Assembly (NCBI RefSeq): GCF_015222005.1
Contig: NZ_JADFFL010000006.1
Location: 186,001-250,000, forward strand
Source of the DNA: Mucilaginibacter myungsuensis
Lineage (GTDB): Bacteria; Bacteroidota; Bacteroidia; Sphingobacteriales; Sphingobacteriaceae
Direction: 5' to 3'
DNA length: 64,000 bases
Below are positions 1 through 8,529 of the stretch, one piece after another. Below the pieces are notes generated by a model, which saw only the letters and a list, made by a program, of their open reading frames with translations, made no database searches and was not told the origin of the DNA. The position numbers were made by a program, and so were the translations under genes. Within the stretch, counting starts at the first letter, position 1, and each line of letters opens with the position of its first letter.

Positions 1-1086
1 TACCGGATGAAGTCGCTGACGCTATCGACACGGTCGCGCCAGTTGAATATCCAGAACCTGCAACTGGAGCCGGTAGATCCTGACCGTTTTTTTGATAAAA
101 GCAGGAATGACCGGTTCACCATCAATATGGACTCGGTACAACTGAACGATTTTGATTTCCTTAGCTATCACAAATATCGCAAGCTTAGTGCAAGTAGCCT
201 TAAACTAACTAACGGACGATTGGGCGTGTTCAATAACCCATACCTGAAAGAGCGTAACCGAATAGCGCAGGGTAAAAAGCAGATAGGCGACCGTGCGGTC
301 ACGTTCCCCAATGCAGGAATCTATAAATTAAAGACCGATCTAAAGATAGATTCCGTTCAGATCAAAAACCTTCACGTTAGCTATACTGAGTTGAACGCCA
401 AGTCGCAAAAAACTGGCTACGTTACCTTTAACCATACAAATGGCACTATCACTAACCTGACCACCAATGATGAGGCATTGCAAAAGAACAAGTATTGCAA
501 CATTATATTAAAGACCAACTTTATGAGCAAGGCGGCGCTTGAGGTGGCTTTTAAATTTGATATGGCGGGCAGAGATCTTGCTTATAGTTATAAAGGCCAC
601 CTTGGTGCTATGAACCTTGGGCGCGTTAATCCCGCAACTACAACTTTGGGCATGGTAAAGATACGGTCGGGCAATATGAGCAGCTTTGATTTCGATATTA
701 AGGCTAACCGACACGGATCTAAAGGTAAGATCAGTTTTATTTACAGCGACTTTAAAGTAACACTGCTTAAGCCTGATACTGCCAAAAATAAAATGAAGAA
801 GTTGACGCTGGCATCATTCTTCGCCAATGCGCTCATCATCAAACACAACAATCCGGATAATGTTGGCGAACTCCCGCGGGTAGGTTACGTAAATGTGGCC
901 CGACCGATAGGTGATCCATTCTTTAAAACCATCATTCGAACTTTGATGTCCGGGATAAAGCAATGTATTGGCTACAATACAAAAAAAGAGAGCGAAATGA
1001 TGTCGCACGAAGCTAATCGCAAAGCGAAAAAAGAAGAGAAGGAAAAGGAAAAAGAGCGCAAGAAGCGCCATGAGAATAAAAAGTAG
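1..1086 (+). CDS. C-terminal part of an AsmA-like / DUF748-type protein (5' end outside window)
   Basis: The reading frame is open from the first base and stops with TAG at 1084-1086, so the gene almost certainly begins upstream; the ATG at 7 is probably internal. About 361 residues are visible. They are rich in beta-strand-like alternation with repeated 'tl-i-dsv-i' segments, as in the long AsmA-like proteins thought to shuttle lipid between inner and outer membranes. Near the end comes a hydrophobic turn (FFKTIIRTLMSGIKQCIGY), then a very basic tail of Lys/Glu/Arg (about residues 330-361). That arrangement resembles the ends of Bacteroidota DUF748/AsmA-like proteins as I recall them. The family call is an inference; the N-terminal anchor that would settle it lies outside the window. 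Confidence 0.5.
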   Translation, partial: YRMKSLTLSTRSRQLNIQNLQLEPVDPDRFFDKSRNDRFTINMDSVQLNDFDFLSYHKYRKLSASSLKLTNGRLGVFNNPYLKERNRIAQGKKQIGDRAVTFPNAGIYKLKTDLKIDSVQIKNLHVSYTELNAKSQKTGYVTFNHTNGTITNLTTNDEALQKNKYCNIILKTNFMSKAALEVAFKFDMAGRDLAYSYKGHLGAMNLGRVNPATTTLGMVKIRSGNMSSFDFDIKANRHGSKGKISFIYSDFKVTLLKPDTAKNKMKKLTLASFFANALIIKHNNPDNVGELPRVGYVNVARPIGDPFFKTIIRTLMSGIKQCIGYNTKKESEMMSHEANRKAKKEEKEKEKERKKRHENKK

Positions 1087-1136
1087 TTCAGTGGCAGTGG
1101 GAGTAGTAGTTGCGCCGTTCGTGGTTAAACAAATAA

Positions 1137-1505
1137 CTACTGACCCGCGGGCCAAAACGCATCCTCGATATGATTTAACCTGTGCGTGCCCTCACGTTGG
1201 ATCAGGATAGCGATGATATCAAATCGTACTTCGCCCTGGTGGTTCATCAGGTAAATATACTCGCCGGCGGCGGTGGCTATTAGTTTTTGCTTACGCTTGT
1301 CCACAAAATCTTCGGGTTCGCCAAAATAATTACCGCTGCGGGCTTTTACTTCCACGAAAATGATCTGTTTGTTCTTGTAGGCGATGATATCGATCTCGGC
1401 TTTGCCGTGGCACCAGTTCTCGTCCATGATCTCGTAACCGGTAGCTTCCAAGTGGGCTTTGGCTAATGCTTCGCCTTTGCGGCCAAGATCGTTGTGCGAT
1501 GCCAT
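1137..1505 (-). CDS. YraN family (UPF0102) endonuclease-like protein
   Basis: The 122-residue protein has the usual YraN length and opens with the typical 'LGRKGEALAKAHLEATGYEI' segment. A PD-(D/E)xK-type core follows: E37-I-D39, a short loop, then E52-V-K54 with A-R-S-G after it. These residues form the metal-binding nuclease site in related folds; YraN's cellular role is not firmly established, although a Holliday-junction-resolvase-like fold has been proposed. Its ATG overlaps the dnaG stop by one base (TAATG on the minus strand), which indicates translational coupling behind the primase gene. The pairing with dnaG fits a DNA-metabolism role, but that is inference. Confidence 0.88.
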   Translation of the reverse strand: MASHNDLGRKGEALAKAHLEATGYEIMDENWCHGKAEIDIIAYKNKQIIFVEVKARSGNYFGEPEDFVDKRKQKLIATAAGEYIYLMNHQGEVRFDIIAILIQREGTHRLNHIEDAFWPAGQ

Positions 1506-3427
1506 TATTTAGATATAACGGTGCCGAAATATTCGGTGATCTTCTTCTCCACCTTTTTCATAAAGATGTACTGGCTTTGCAGTATCTCCTGGTCTGTCTC
1601 GCTGGTGCTGGTTTGCAGATCGGCCAACAATTTATTCAAGATCTTGCCTACCTTTTGTTTTTTAAGGTGGAAGATTGCGCCCAATACCGCAGCCCGCAGT
1701 TTCAACTCCTCGCCCGGCACAAAAATGCTGTGCATATCCAGCCAATTCTCGCTCAGCATATAGCGGGTAGCGATCATATCTACCGTAAGGTCAACAACCT
1801 GCTTTTCGTGGTAGTGGATAAAGTACTGCTCATCGGGCAGTTTACCCTGATCAATCTCCGACTTATAAATATCGATAAACTGCTTACAGGACGGATGGTC
1901 AAATTCTACATCGCTCAATTCCGCTATCATGAACGGGCCAATGTAAGTATTGGTGATGCCATCCCAATCGATCATTTTGTTACCATACAATAACAGCAAG
2001 CGGATGATCTCTTTTTCCTGAGTTTCTCCATCAGCCTCGGTCGCCGTACGCTCGATCTCGGTAGCTATCGGCGCATCCTCGTAAGGCGTTTGGAAAGAGT
2101 CAGGCTGATCATTTTTGCGCATTTTAGCCTGGCGCATCTTGTTCAGTTCGGTAAGCAGGGCGCGCTCGTCTATCTGCATCACCCTGCTACATTCCTTAAT
2201 GAATACAGACGCCTTGATCGAATCAGGTATCTTGGCGATGCTTTCTACCACCTCGCGGATCACACCTGCCCGCAGGATGGGGTCTTTACCGGCCTCTTTC
2301 AGCAGGATATCGGTCTTGTAAAGGATAAAATCCTTACGGTTATCGTCGATATATTTTTTAAAAGCGCTGCTGCCTAACAGGCGCACATAGGTATCCGGAT
2401 CGTGTCCGTCGGGGAACAGGACCACCTTCACGTTCAGGCCTTCTTCCAATATCAGGTCCAACCCGCGTAGCGATGCTTTAATACCTGCCGCATCACCGTC
2501 ATAAAGGATGGTCACGTTCTTGGTCAAGCGGCCGATCAGTTTGATCTGCTCTACCGTTAACGACGTGCCCGATGATGCCACCACATTCTCTATCCCGGCC
2601 TGATGTACCGATATCACGTCGGCATAGCCTTCTACCAAATAGCAATTATCCTCATCGCGGATGGCTTTCTTGGCAAAGTTCAATCCGTATAATACGTTCG
2701 ATTTATGGTAGATCTCGCTCTCGGGCGAGTTCACGTATTTTGGTACGTTCTTATCGGTCTTAAGCGTCCTACCACCAAAGGCGATCACCCTGCCGGTATA
2801 GCTATGTATCGGGAACATCACTCGGCCACGGTAACGATCGTACAGGTTGCCGTTATCGCGCTTGACCGACAAACCACTCTCTACTATGAATTCTTCCTGA
2901 TACCCTTCTTTTAAGGCTTGGGCCGAGAAAGCTTCCCACTGATCGGGTGAGTAACCCAGTTCGAATTTCTTGATGGTCTCAGTAGTAAAACCGCGCTCTT
3001 TAAAATAGCTGAGGCCGATAGCCTTGCCTTCGTCGGTCTCCCACATGCTATCTTGAAAGAACTTAGCGGCGTACCCCGATACGATCATCAAACTTTCGCG
3101 GCGGTTCTCGGCTTCTTTATTCTCCGGCGATGTTTGGGTCTCTTCAACCTCTATACCGTACTTTTTAGCCAGCCACTTTAACGCTTCGGGGTAGCTGAAT
3201 TTCTCCAGCTCCATTAAAAAGGTTACCGCAGAGCCACCCTTGCCGGTAGAGAAATCCTTGAAAATGCCTTTAGCCGGAGACACCGTGAACGACGGCGTAC
3301 GCTCGTTAGCAAAAGGCGACAGACCAATATAATTGGCCCCGCGTTTCTTCAGCTGAACGAATTCGCCGATCACCTCCACAATATCTGTGGCTTCCATTAT
3401 ACGGTCGATGGTGGGTTTGGTGATCAT
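1505..3427 (-). CDS. dnaG: DNA primase DnaG, with a zinc-binding domain lacking all four zinc ligands
   Basis: The 640-residue primase lays RNA primers at the replication fork. Order of domains: N-terminal zinc-binding fold (about 1-100), TOPRIM catalytic core with EGYAD (about 266-270), DGD (about 308) and DPD (about 345), then a C-terminal helicase-binding region. The zinc fold keeps its scaffold and exact C-x2-H-x17-C-x2-C spacing, but the ligand positions read Ser37, Ala40, Asp58 and Thr61, so zinc cannot bind in the usual way. I recall the same replacement in flavobacterial DnaG, so it is probably a lineage trait. The ATG at 3425-3427 was chosen over a TTG 15 bases upstream because the TTG lies inside the promoter box (3440-3447) and the family normally begins near this Met. 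The stop overlaps the yraN start. Confidence 0.96.
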   Translation of the reverse strand: MITKPTIDRIMEATDIVEVIGEFVQLKKRGANYIGLSPFANERTPSFTVSPAKGIFKDFSTGKGGSAVTFLMELEKFSYPEALKWLAKKYGIEVEETQTSPENKEAENRRESLMIVSGYAAKFFQDSMWETDEGKAIGLSYFKERGFTTETIKKFELGYSPDQWEAFSAQALKEGYQEEFIVESGLSVKRDNGNLYDRYRGRVMFPIHSYTGRVIAFGGRTLKTDKNVPKYVNSPESEIYHKSNVLYGLNFAKKAIRDEDNCYLVEGYADVISVHQAGIENVVASSGTSLTVEQIKLIGRLTKNVTILYDGDAAGIKASLRGLDLILEEGLNVKVVLFPDGHDPDTYVRLLGSSAFKKYIDDNRKDFILYKTDILLKEAGKDPILRAGVIREVVESIAKIPDSIKASVFIKECSRVMQIDERALLTELNKMRQAKMRKNDQPDSFQTPYEDAPIATEIERTATEADGETQEKEIIRLLLLYGNKMIDWDGITNTYIGPFMIAELSDVEFDHPSCKQFIDIYKSEIDQGKLPDEQYFIHYHEKQVVDLTVDMIATRYMLSENWLDMHSIFVPGEELKLRAAVLGAIFHLKKQKVGKILNKLLADLQTSTSETDQEILQSQYIFMKKVEKKITEYFGTVISK

Positions 3428-3439
3428 ATTTGCAGGGTA

Positions 3440-3447
3440 CAAATGTA
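3440..3447 (-). promoter_or_regulatory. -7 box of the dnaG promoter (TACATTTG)
   Basis: This is an exact match to the Bacteroidota -7 consensus TAnnTTTG, read on the minus strand. It ends 13 bases before the dnaG ATG, so the predicted leader is under 10 nt. No clear -33 TTG is visible. It argues against the TTG at 3440-3442 as a start codon. Confidence 0.6.
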
Positions 3448-3587
3448 CGGGAAAACGCTTAACCCACGGCGCGAGTTACTATTGAGTATTCCACAAATGG
3501 CACCGCAAAAAGTTAATATCTTTTTAACGTATTGACTGCAAGTATGGTTCGTTGGTCGATCGGGTCTCCATTCTTTATTCCTGATCC

Positions 3588-3611
3588 GTCGCCCGTTTTC
3601 TCACGGGCGAC
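3588..3611 (-). terminator. GC-rich hairpin after the four-gene exported array
   Basis: A 9-bp perfect stem (GTCGCCCGT/ACGGGCGAC) with a 6-base loop lies just past the stop of the last array gene. There is no T-run on the minus strand, so it may be a weak terminator or an mRNA-stabilising hairpin. Confidence 0.45.
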
Positions 3612-3622
3612 TTTCGACCGCT

Positions 3623-4726
3623 TTAATTCGTTCCTTCGGGTTTATAGTCGCTTGGTAGCTGGTCGCCCAAACGCATCAGCCCCCATTTACCGTTCTGGCT
3701 GATGTTGCAATCGATACAATTGCCCGCCCTGTCTATCTTAACCGGGCGCTCGTCCATACTCAAAAGCGTGCTGGTCACGGCCCGCACTATCCTGCGTAGT
3801 TTAAATGGTTCCCCCTGGTTTTTAAACGACGCTGCTTTTTTAGGGTCGTAGTTGGCATACATCATCTTAAAATGCAGCGTTTTAAAAGCGTTGTCCACCA
3901 CTTTTGTCAGCGTATCAAAATTGGCAGGGCGATGGTCGATATAAAGATATCCTGGTGCCGAGTTTTTAGGCTCATCAAAACGCGCGTGAACGGTAAAGCC
4001 CTCCTGCAATACGTTGCCTTTGTAAACAGCACGCAAAAAACGGCGGAGCGATCCTTTATATGTATCCGCCCGGTTTTTGGCCCATTGTTTTTTTTGCTTG
4101 TCGGTGCCGTCCATTTCTTCAAACACGGCGTCGCCGGCAATGGTGCTGTAATTGCTGCCAAGCGTATGCCTGAAACTTTTTAACTGGTAACGGATCTTAT
4201 ACCCCAGGCGGTTGTTCATCACGATCAAAAAGTCGTCGGCGTCGGCCGTTAAATATTGCCGTCCAGTGGTCAGGTTCACAACTTCTTCATTCAGCAATTT
4301 ACAACTGCGGCCGTTATCGCTCTCGCCTAAAAGTTCGCGTTTAAATAGCGAGTAATATTCGCTCAGGTTAGCCTTGTTGCCGATCACTACTTCCCGCAAT
4401 GCAGTGGGTTTAATCTTTAGGCTGATACTGATATCAGCCGACCTTTGTATCAATTCGACGGTTGCTGTCGCCGCGTGGTAGCCCAGCATTTGTACCGATA
4501 CCTGATAGCTGCCCGGTGCCAGGCTTGGGAACGCGAATGTGCCGTTGTTATCCGTCGGCATAATGCGGGTAGTACCGTTGATGAATACGGTGGCGGCCCG
4601 CATCGGTTCGCCCTTTTCGCCGGTGACCTTGCCGCTAATGGTGAATTTAGTTTGCGCGCTTGCCAAAAGCGGGAGCAAGAACAGCAGTATACTCAGCAAA
4701 GGTGTTTTAAGATCGGGTAGTGTCAT
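3623..4726 (-). CDS. Exported CarboxypepD_reg-domain protein, array member 4
   Basis: This 367-residue protein has a signal peptide (residues 1-24, cut after A-S-A, mature end Gln25). A CarboxypepD_reg-like beta-sandwich follows at about 27-105 ('SGKVTGEKGEPMRAATVFI', 'GTFAFPSLAPGSYQVSV'), then 'TALREVVI'. The remaining ~250 residues match the other three array members, with conserved 'DDFLIV', 'LGYKIRY', 'Q-KQWAKNR-Y-GS--RF-RA-Y' and a closing 'GKWGLMRLGDQLP-DY-P'. There is no TonB plug or barrel and no T9SS C-terminal domain. The gene starts 12 bp after the stop of the preceding array gene, so it is probably co-transcribed with it. It is the most divergent copy. Function unknown; a periplasmic or outer-membrane-associated role is inferred. 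Confidence 0.8.
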   Translation of the reverse strand: MTLPDLKTPLLSILLFLLPLLASAQTKFTISGKVTGEKGEPMRAATVFINGTTRIMPTDNNGTFAFPSLAPGSYQVSVQMLGYHAATATVELIQRSADISISLKIKPTALREVVIGNKANLSEYYSLFKRELLGESDNGRSCKLLNEEVVNLTTGRQYLTADADDFLIVMNNRLGYKIRYQLKSFRHTLGSNYSTIAGDAVFEEMDGTDKQKKQWAKNRADTYKGSLRRFLRAVYKGNVLQEGFTVHARFDEPKNSAPGYLYIDHRPANFDTLTKVVDNAFKTLHFKMMYANYDPKKAASFKNQGEPFKLRRIVRAVTSTLLSMDERPVKIDRAGNCIDCNISQNGKWGLMRLGDQLPSDYKPEGTN

Positions 4727-4738
4727 ATTATTAAAAGG

Positions 4739-5899
4739 TTATTTACCGGGTTTATCGGGCCGGTACTCAAAAGGTAACTGATCGCCTATGCGCATGCGGC
4801 CCCATTTGCCTATCATCAAAAATGGCATCTCGCCGGCCACCTTGCCTCGGTTATCAATAATGGCCTCGCCCTCGGGCAGGCGCAGTACACTGCAATCATC
4901 GGTCATATCAACCTCGCCGCTTTGGCCGCCCTCATCTATCGAGAGCATATTGAGCGCCCCGCCCTTTGCGCTGTACTTGATAAAAAGGTCGGGGGTGAAT
5001 TTCAAAGAAATGAACGAGGTATCGATCACCCGCAGGATGGTATCAAAGCGGACCGCCCGAGGGTTAATACTCACCGGCGGGCGCATGCGCGAGTTAAAGT
5101 CGGCATTACTGCTTTGATAGCGACCGATCAGTTGCCGCACTAAAAAACCTTCGTTAACGGCAGTACGCTTGTTGTTGAAGATGGTGCGGAAAAAATGCGT
5201 AGATGAACCGTAGTACGCTTTTAGCCGATTCTCACGCCATTTCTTTTTTTGAACGGCTGTTCCGCTCATATCTTCAAAGCTGGTCTCGCCATCGTAATTG
5301 GTGACACCCACGCGGCCGTTATACTCAAAAAACTTAAGCAGGTATTTTACCCGGTAGCCCAATTCCGGGTTATCCACGATCAGGAAGTCGTCGCTGCTAC
5401 CCTTCAGCATCGATCGGTCATCCTCGTCGTAATTCAATCGTAGCACCTCGGGATTAGCAATCTTGCAATTACGCCCATTTTTTGTTAAGCCTAAAAAGCA
5501 TTCTTTAAACAGCTTGTACTTAGCGTCCCAGTCCTTATCAGTAGCTTTTATCACCACCTCGCGCAGGGCTGTAGGGTTGGGTTTCATTTCGATCGTCATA
5601 TCCGCCATACTTTCTTTAATGGTCACATTTTGAAAGTATGGCGTGTAGCCGATCATCTTTACGGTGATAATGTACGATCCCGCGCTAAGTCCTTGAAAAC
5701 TGAATTTTCCGTCAACATCCGTAGGAGTGATCTTCATGGTGCCACCCAAAAACACGGTAGCGGATGGCATAGGGAGTTTCTGCTCGTCGATAACTTTGCC
5801 GGATATACTTAAAGTTTGTGCAAAAGCGGTACCCTGCGCAAAAAAACAGCACATAACAATAGTAAGGGTACGGATAAAAGACAAGAAGGTTTGATGCAT
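4739..5899 (-). CDS. Exported CarboxypepD_reg-domain protein, array member 3
   Basis: A 386-residue paralogue with a signal peptide cut after A27 (mature Gln28), a CarboxypepD_reg domain (about 29-107: 'ISGKVIDEQKLPMPSATVFL', 'DGKFSFQGLSAGSYIITVKM', 'GYTPYFQ'), then 'TALREVVI'. Its conserved C-terminal region carries 'SSDDFLIVDNPELGYRVKYLL', 'YDGETSFEDMSGT' and 'KWGRMRIGDQLPFEYRPD'. The N-terminal 100 residues are almost identical to array members 1 and 2, while the rest differs more, which points to gene conversion or strong constraint on the first domain. It has its own promoter, shared in sequence with array member 1. It probably leads a two-gene transcript with the 3623-4726 gene. Confidence 0.82.
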   Translation of the reverse strand: MHQTFLSFIRTLTIVMCCFFAQGTAFAQTLSISGKVIDEQKLPMPSATVFLGGTMKITPTDVDGKFSFQGLSAGSYIITVKMIGYTPYFQNVTIKESMADMTIEMKPNPTALREVVIKATDKDWDAKYKLFKECFLGLTKNGRNCKIANPEVLRLNYDEDDRSMLKGSSDDFLIVDNPELGYRVKYLLKFFEYNGRVGVTNYDGETSFEDMSGTAVQKKKWRENRLKAYYGSSTHFFRTIFNNKRTAVNEGFLVRQLIGRYQSSNADFNSRMRPPVSINPRAVRFDTILRVIDTSFISLKFTPDLFIKYSAKGGALNMLSIDEGGQSGEVDMTDDCSVLRLPEGEAIIDNRGKVAGEMPFLMIGKWGRMRIGDQLPFEYRPDKPGK

Positions 5900-5917
5900 G
5901 AGGCTTATCGGGGAAAG

Positions 5918-5948
5918 TAAAGATACCGAAAAGTTTGGATAAATGCAA
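5918..5948 (-). promoter_or_regulatory. Promoter of array member 3 (TTG, 20-base spacer, TATCTTTA)
   Basis: On the minus strand a TTG (5946-5948) is followed by 20 bases and TATCTTTA (5918-5925), close to the Bacteroidota TTG/TAnnTTTG pair. The box ends 19 bases before the ATG. The same arrangement with nearly identical sequence lies before array member 1 (8418-8448), so the promoter was duplicated with the gene. Confidence 0.65.
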
Positions 5949-5980
5949 TAACGAGTCTGCCAAAAAGCAGGTTGAACATT

Positions 5981-7141
5981 TTACTTTTTAGGCGGATCGG
6001 GTTGATAGTCGAATGGTAATTGGTCCCCTACGCGCATTGAACCCCAGCGACCAGTTATAACCATTTTCGCATTGTTGGCTATCCTTCCACTCCTGTCAAT
6101 AAGGGCTTCGGCAAAAGCATCTTCGCTATCGGGAGGTGTCAAAATAGATTGTTCATCATGATCAAAGGTAACTTCGCCCTTCCTGGCATTTTCACTGTTG
6201 GAAAGCTTCTTTAAAAGGCTTTTTTGGGGGTCATAATGGACGATAAGATCTCGTTTAAATCTTAATTCGATGAAAGAGGTATCTATCACCGTTACGATCG
6301 TATCGAATTTGATCGGGAGCGAGTCGGCCTTTGCCGGAAGCCGCAAACGTTGGCCAAGTTGCTCGTTCCTGACCTCCCACCATTTCATAATGCCGCGTGC
6401 CAAAAAACCTTCTTTTATCGGTGCCTGCGGACCATTATAAAGCGCACGGAAAAAGTGCATAGCCGATCCGTAATAGGCTTTAAACCGGTTTTGCTGCCAC
6501 TTAGCTTGTTGTTGTGGTGAGCCTGTCATCTCCTCAAAGCTTTTTTCGCCATTAAATTTGGTGCCTTGCGAATTGAGGTCGTATTCAAAGGAATTAAGCA
6601 AAAACTTAATGCGGTAACCAAGTTCAGGATTTTCAATGATCAGGAAATCGTCGCTACTGGCTTTGAGCAGGTTCTTATTATTCAGATACCGTAGTTGTAG
6701 CACTGTGGGGTTAAGTATTTTGCACCGTAGACCGTTTCTGGTAATGCCTAAAAATGATCTTTTGAACAATGCGAATTTTTCCGGCCATTCCTCATCGCGG
6801 CCGCTGATGTTTACTTCGCGCAGAGCCGTTGGGTTTGGGTTCATCTGGATCACCAGGCCGCTGGGACTTTGCTTAATGGTCACGCTTTGGAAATATGGCG
6901 TGTAGCCGATCATCTTTACCGAAATGATGTACGCCCCCGCACTAAGTCCATGGAAACTGAATTTACCATCTACATCGGTAGCGGTTATCTTTTTTGTACC
7001 GCTCAAAAACACGGTAGCCGATGGCATAGGGAGTTTTTGCTCGTCGATAACTTTGCCCGATATGCTTAATGTTTGTGAGAAAGCGATGCTGTGCGTAAAG
7101 AAACAGCACGCAGCTATGATAAGGGTGCGGAAAATTGACAT
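5981..7141 (-). CDS. Exported CarboxypepD_reg-domain protein, array member 2
   Basis: A 386-residue paralogue. The signal peptide is cut after A-F-S (mature Gln23); the CarboxypepD_reg domain (about 24-102) is nearly identical to those of members 1 and 3. The shared C-terminal region has 'SSDDFLIIENPELGYRIKFLL', 'FNGEKSFEEMTGS', 'QNRFKAYYGSAMHFFRALY', 'EGFLARGI' and 'GRWGSMRVGDQLPFDYQPD'. The upstream 94 bp does not carry the promoter copy seen before members 1 and 3. It may be transcribed from array member 1 or from a promoter I could not resolve. No catalytic motif is visible, and the function is unknown. Confidence 0.82.
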   Translation of the reverse strand: MSIFRTLIIAACCFFTHSIAFSQTLSISGKVIDEQKLPMPSATVFLSGTKKITATDVDGKFSFHGLSAGAYIISVKMIGYTPYFQSVTIKQSPSGLVIQMNPNPTALREVNISGRDEEWPEKFALFKRSFLGITRNGLRCKILNPTVLQLRYLNNKNLLKASSDDFLIIENPELGYRIKFLLNSFEYDLNSQGTKFNGEKSFEEMTGSPQQQAKWQQNRFKAYYGSAMHFFRALYNGPQAPIKEGFLARGIMKWWEVRNEQLGQRLRLPAKADSLPIKFDTIVTVIDTSFIELRFKRDLIVHYDPQKSLLKKLSNSENARKGEVTFDHDEQSILTPPDSEDAFAEALIDRSGRIANNAKMVITGRWGSMRVGDQLPFDYQPDPPKK

Positions 7142-7235
7142 AAAAAATGGACTAATAAGGTTTAATAGTAGGCGAGTATATCACAAACTCGAAATGTTTT
7201 GACTAACGGCATAACGAAAGGTTTGATCTGTAAGT

Positions 7236-8399
7236 TTATCGGCTATTCCCCTGCGGATCTGGCCGGTATTCGAAAGGCAGCAGATCGCCAATACGCAGAT
7301 AGCCCCACTTGCCCACGATCAGTAAAGACATATCGCCGGCCACCTTACCGCGGCTATCAATAATAACCTCGCCACCGGATAGCTGCATGATCGATGCCTC
7401 GGTGTCAAAACTCACCTCTCCGTTATTACCACTCTCGGCAATTTTCAGCATCTTTAAAGGGCCGCCATTTTTGTTAAATCTAATAAACATATCACGCTGA
7501 AATTTCAAGGCGACGAAGCCGCTATCCAACACTGTTACAATAGTATCCAGCTTGACAGGATGCGGATCAATGATCACGGGCGGTCGCATGCGTTGGATCA
7601 TCTCGTTATTTGCTAAAGCGTAAGGTTCCATAATGCCCCGCACCAAAAAGCCTTCGTTAATTGGGCTTAGCTTGCCTGCATAAACCGCGCGGAAAAAATG
7701 CATCGGCGAACCGTAGTAGGCATCGCGCCGGTTCTGTTGCCATTTGGCCTTTTGTTCAGGCGTTCCATCCATGTCCTCAAAACTTGTTTCGCCATCGTAA
7801 TTGGTGGTCACCATGCGGTGGTCGTACTCAAACTTTTTGATCAGGTATTTAACGCGATAGCCAAGTTCGGGATTCTCGATGATCAGGAAATCGTCGCTGC
7901 TGCCTTTCAACTGGTTCCTGCCATTCTCGTACCATAACCGCAGTACGGTAGGGTTAATGATCTTGCACTTGCGGCCGTTCTTGGTAGTGCCTAAAAACGA
8001 CTGTTTAAATAGCGCGTACTTGTTGCGCCATTCTTTATCGTCGGCACTGATCTTTACCTCGCGCAGAGCGGTTGCGTTCGGTTCCATCTCTATGACGATA
8101 TCCGTCATACTTTCCTTAATGGTGACGTTTTGGAAGTATGGCGTGTAGCCAACCATCTTGACGGTAATAATGTACGAACCCGGGCTAAGTCCCCGGAAGC
8201 TGAATTTACCGTCAACATCGGTAGCGGTGATCTTTTTTGTACCGCCTAAAAATACGGTGGCCGATGGCATGGGGAGTTTTTGCTCGTCGATAACCTTGCC
8301 GGATATGCTTAAGCTTTGTGCAAAGGCAGTACCTTGCGCAAAAAAACTGAACGCAACTATAGCAAGGGTACGGAAAACAAACAAGAAGGCTTGGCGCAT
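7236..8399 (-). CDS. Exported CarboxypepD_reg-domain protein, array member 1
   Basis: The frame extends to a TTG at 8429, but the ATG at 8397-8399 was chosen. It aligns with the start of array member 3 (M-x-Q-x-F-L-x-F-x-R), and the TTG lies inside the promoter. The protein is then 387 residues: signal peptide cut after A27 (mature Gln28), CarboxypepD_reg domain (about 29-107), 'TALREVKI', and the shared ~270-residue region with 'SSDDFLIIENPELGYRVKYLI', 'YDGETSFEDMDGT', 'AYYGSPMHFFRAVY', 'NEGFLVRGI' and 'GKWGYLRIGDLLPFEYRPD'. CarboxypepD_reg domains usually stand at the N terminus of TonB-dependent receptors. Here the receptor part is replaced by a domain I recognise only as a recurrent Bacteroidota unknown. 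Confidence 0.82.
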   Translation of the reverse strand: MRQAFLFVFRTLAIVAFSFFAQGTAFAQSLSISGKVIDEQKLPMPSATVFLGGTKKITATDVDGKFSFRGLSPGSYIITVKMVGYTPYFQNVTIKESMTDIVIEMEPNATALREVKISADDKEWRNKYALFKQSFLGTTKNGRKCKIINPTVLRLWYENGRNQLKGSSDDFLIIENPELGYRVKYLIKKFEYDHRMVTTNYDGETSFEDMDGTPEQKAKWQQNRRDAYYGSPMHFFRAVYAGKLSPINEGFLVRGIMEPYALANNEMIQRMRPPVIIDPHPVKLDTIVTVLDSGFVALKFQRDMFIRFNKNGGPLKMLKIAESGNNGEVSFDTEASIMQLSGGEVIIDSRGKVAGDMSLLIVGKWGYLRIGDLLPFEYRPDPQGNSR

Positions 8400-8417
8400 A
8401 AGGTTTATTGGGGAGAA

Positions 8418-8448
8418 TAAAGATAGCAAAAAATTTGGATAAATGCAA
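8418..8448 (-). promoter_or_regulatory. Promoter of array member 1 (TTG, 20-base spacer, TATCTTTA)
   Basis: On the minus strand, TTG at 8446-8448 and TATCTTTA at 8418-8425 lie 19 bases before the chosen ATG. About 50 bp around it is nearly identical to 5900-5950, including the motif CATTTATCCAAA between the two boxes. Confidence 0.65.
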
Positions 8449-8517
8449 TAGCCGGGTCATCAATAAGCGATATAAATATTATGACAAAACCCTAACCTTA
8501 AAATGAGGTTACTCAAC

Positions 8518-8525
8518 TACATTTG
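8518..8525 (+). promoter_or_regulatory. -7 box before the OYE gene (TACATTTG), very close to the ATG
   Basis: An exact TAnnTTTG match whose last base lies 5 nt before the ATG at 8530. If transcription starts the usual few bases after the box, the mRNA would be leaderless or nearly so. Confidence 0.5.
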
Positions 8526-8529
8526 ATAT

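Noticed and set aside
3428-3442. TTG start adding five residues to DnaG
   Set aside because: The TTG is inside the exact -7 promoter box, and the family normally starts near the ATG at 3425-3427.
3623-8399. TonB-dependent receptors in the four-gene array
   Set aside because: Each protein has the CarboxypepD_reg domain but no plug and no beta-barrel, and all are under 390 residues.
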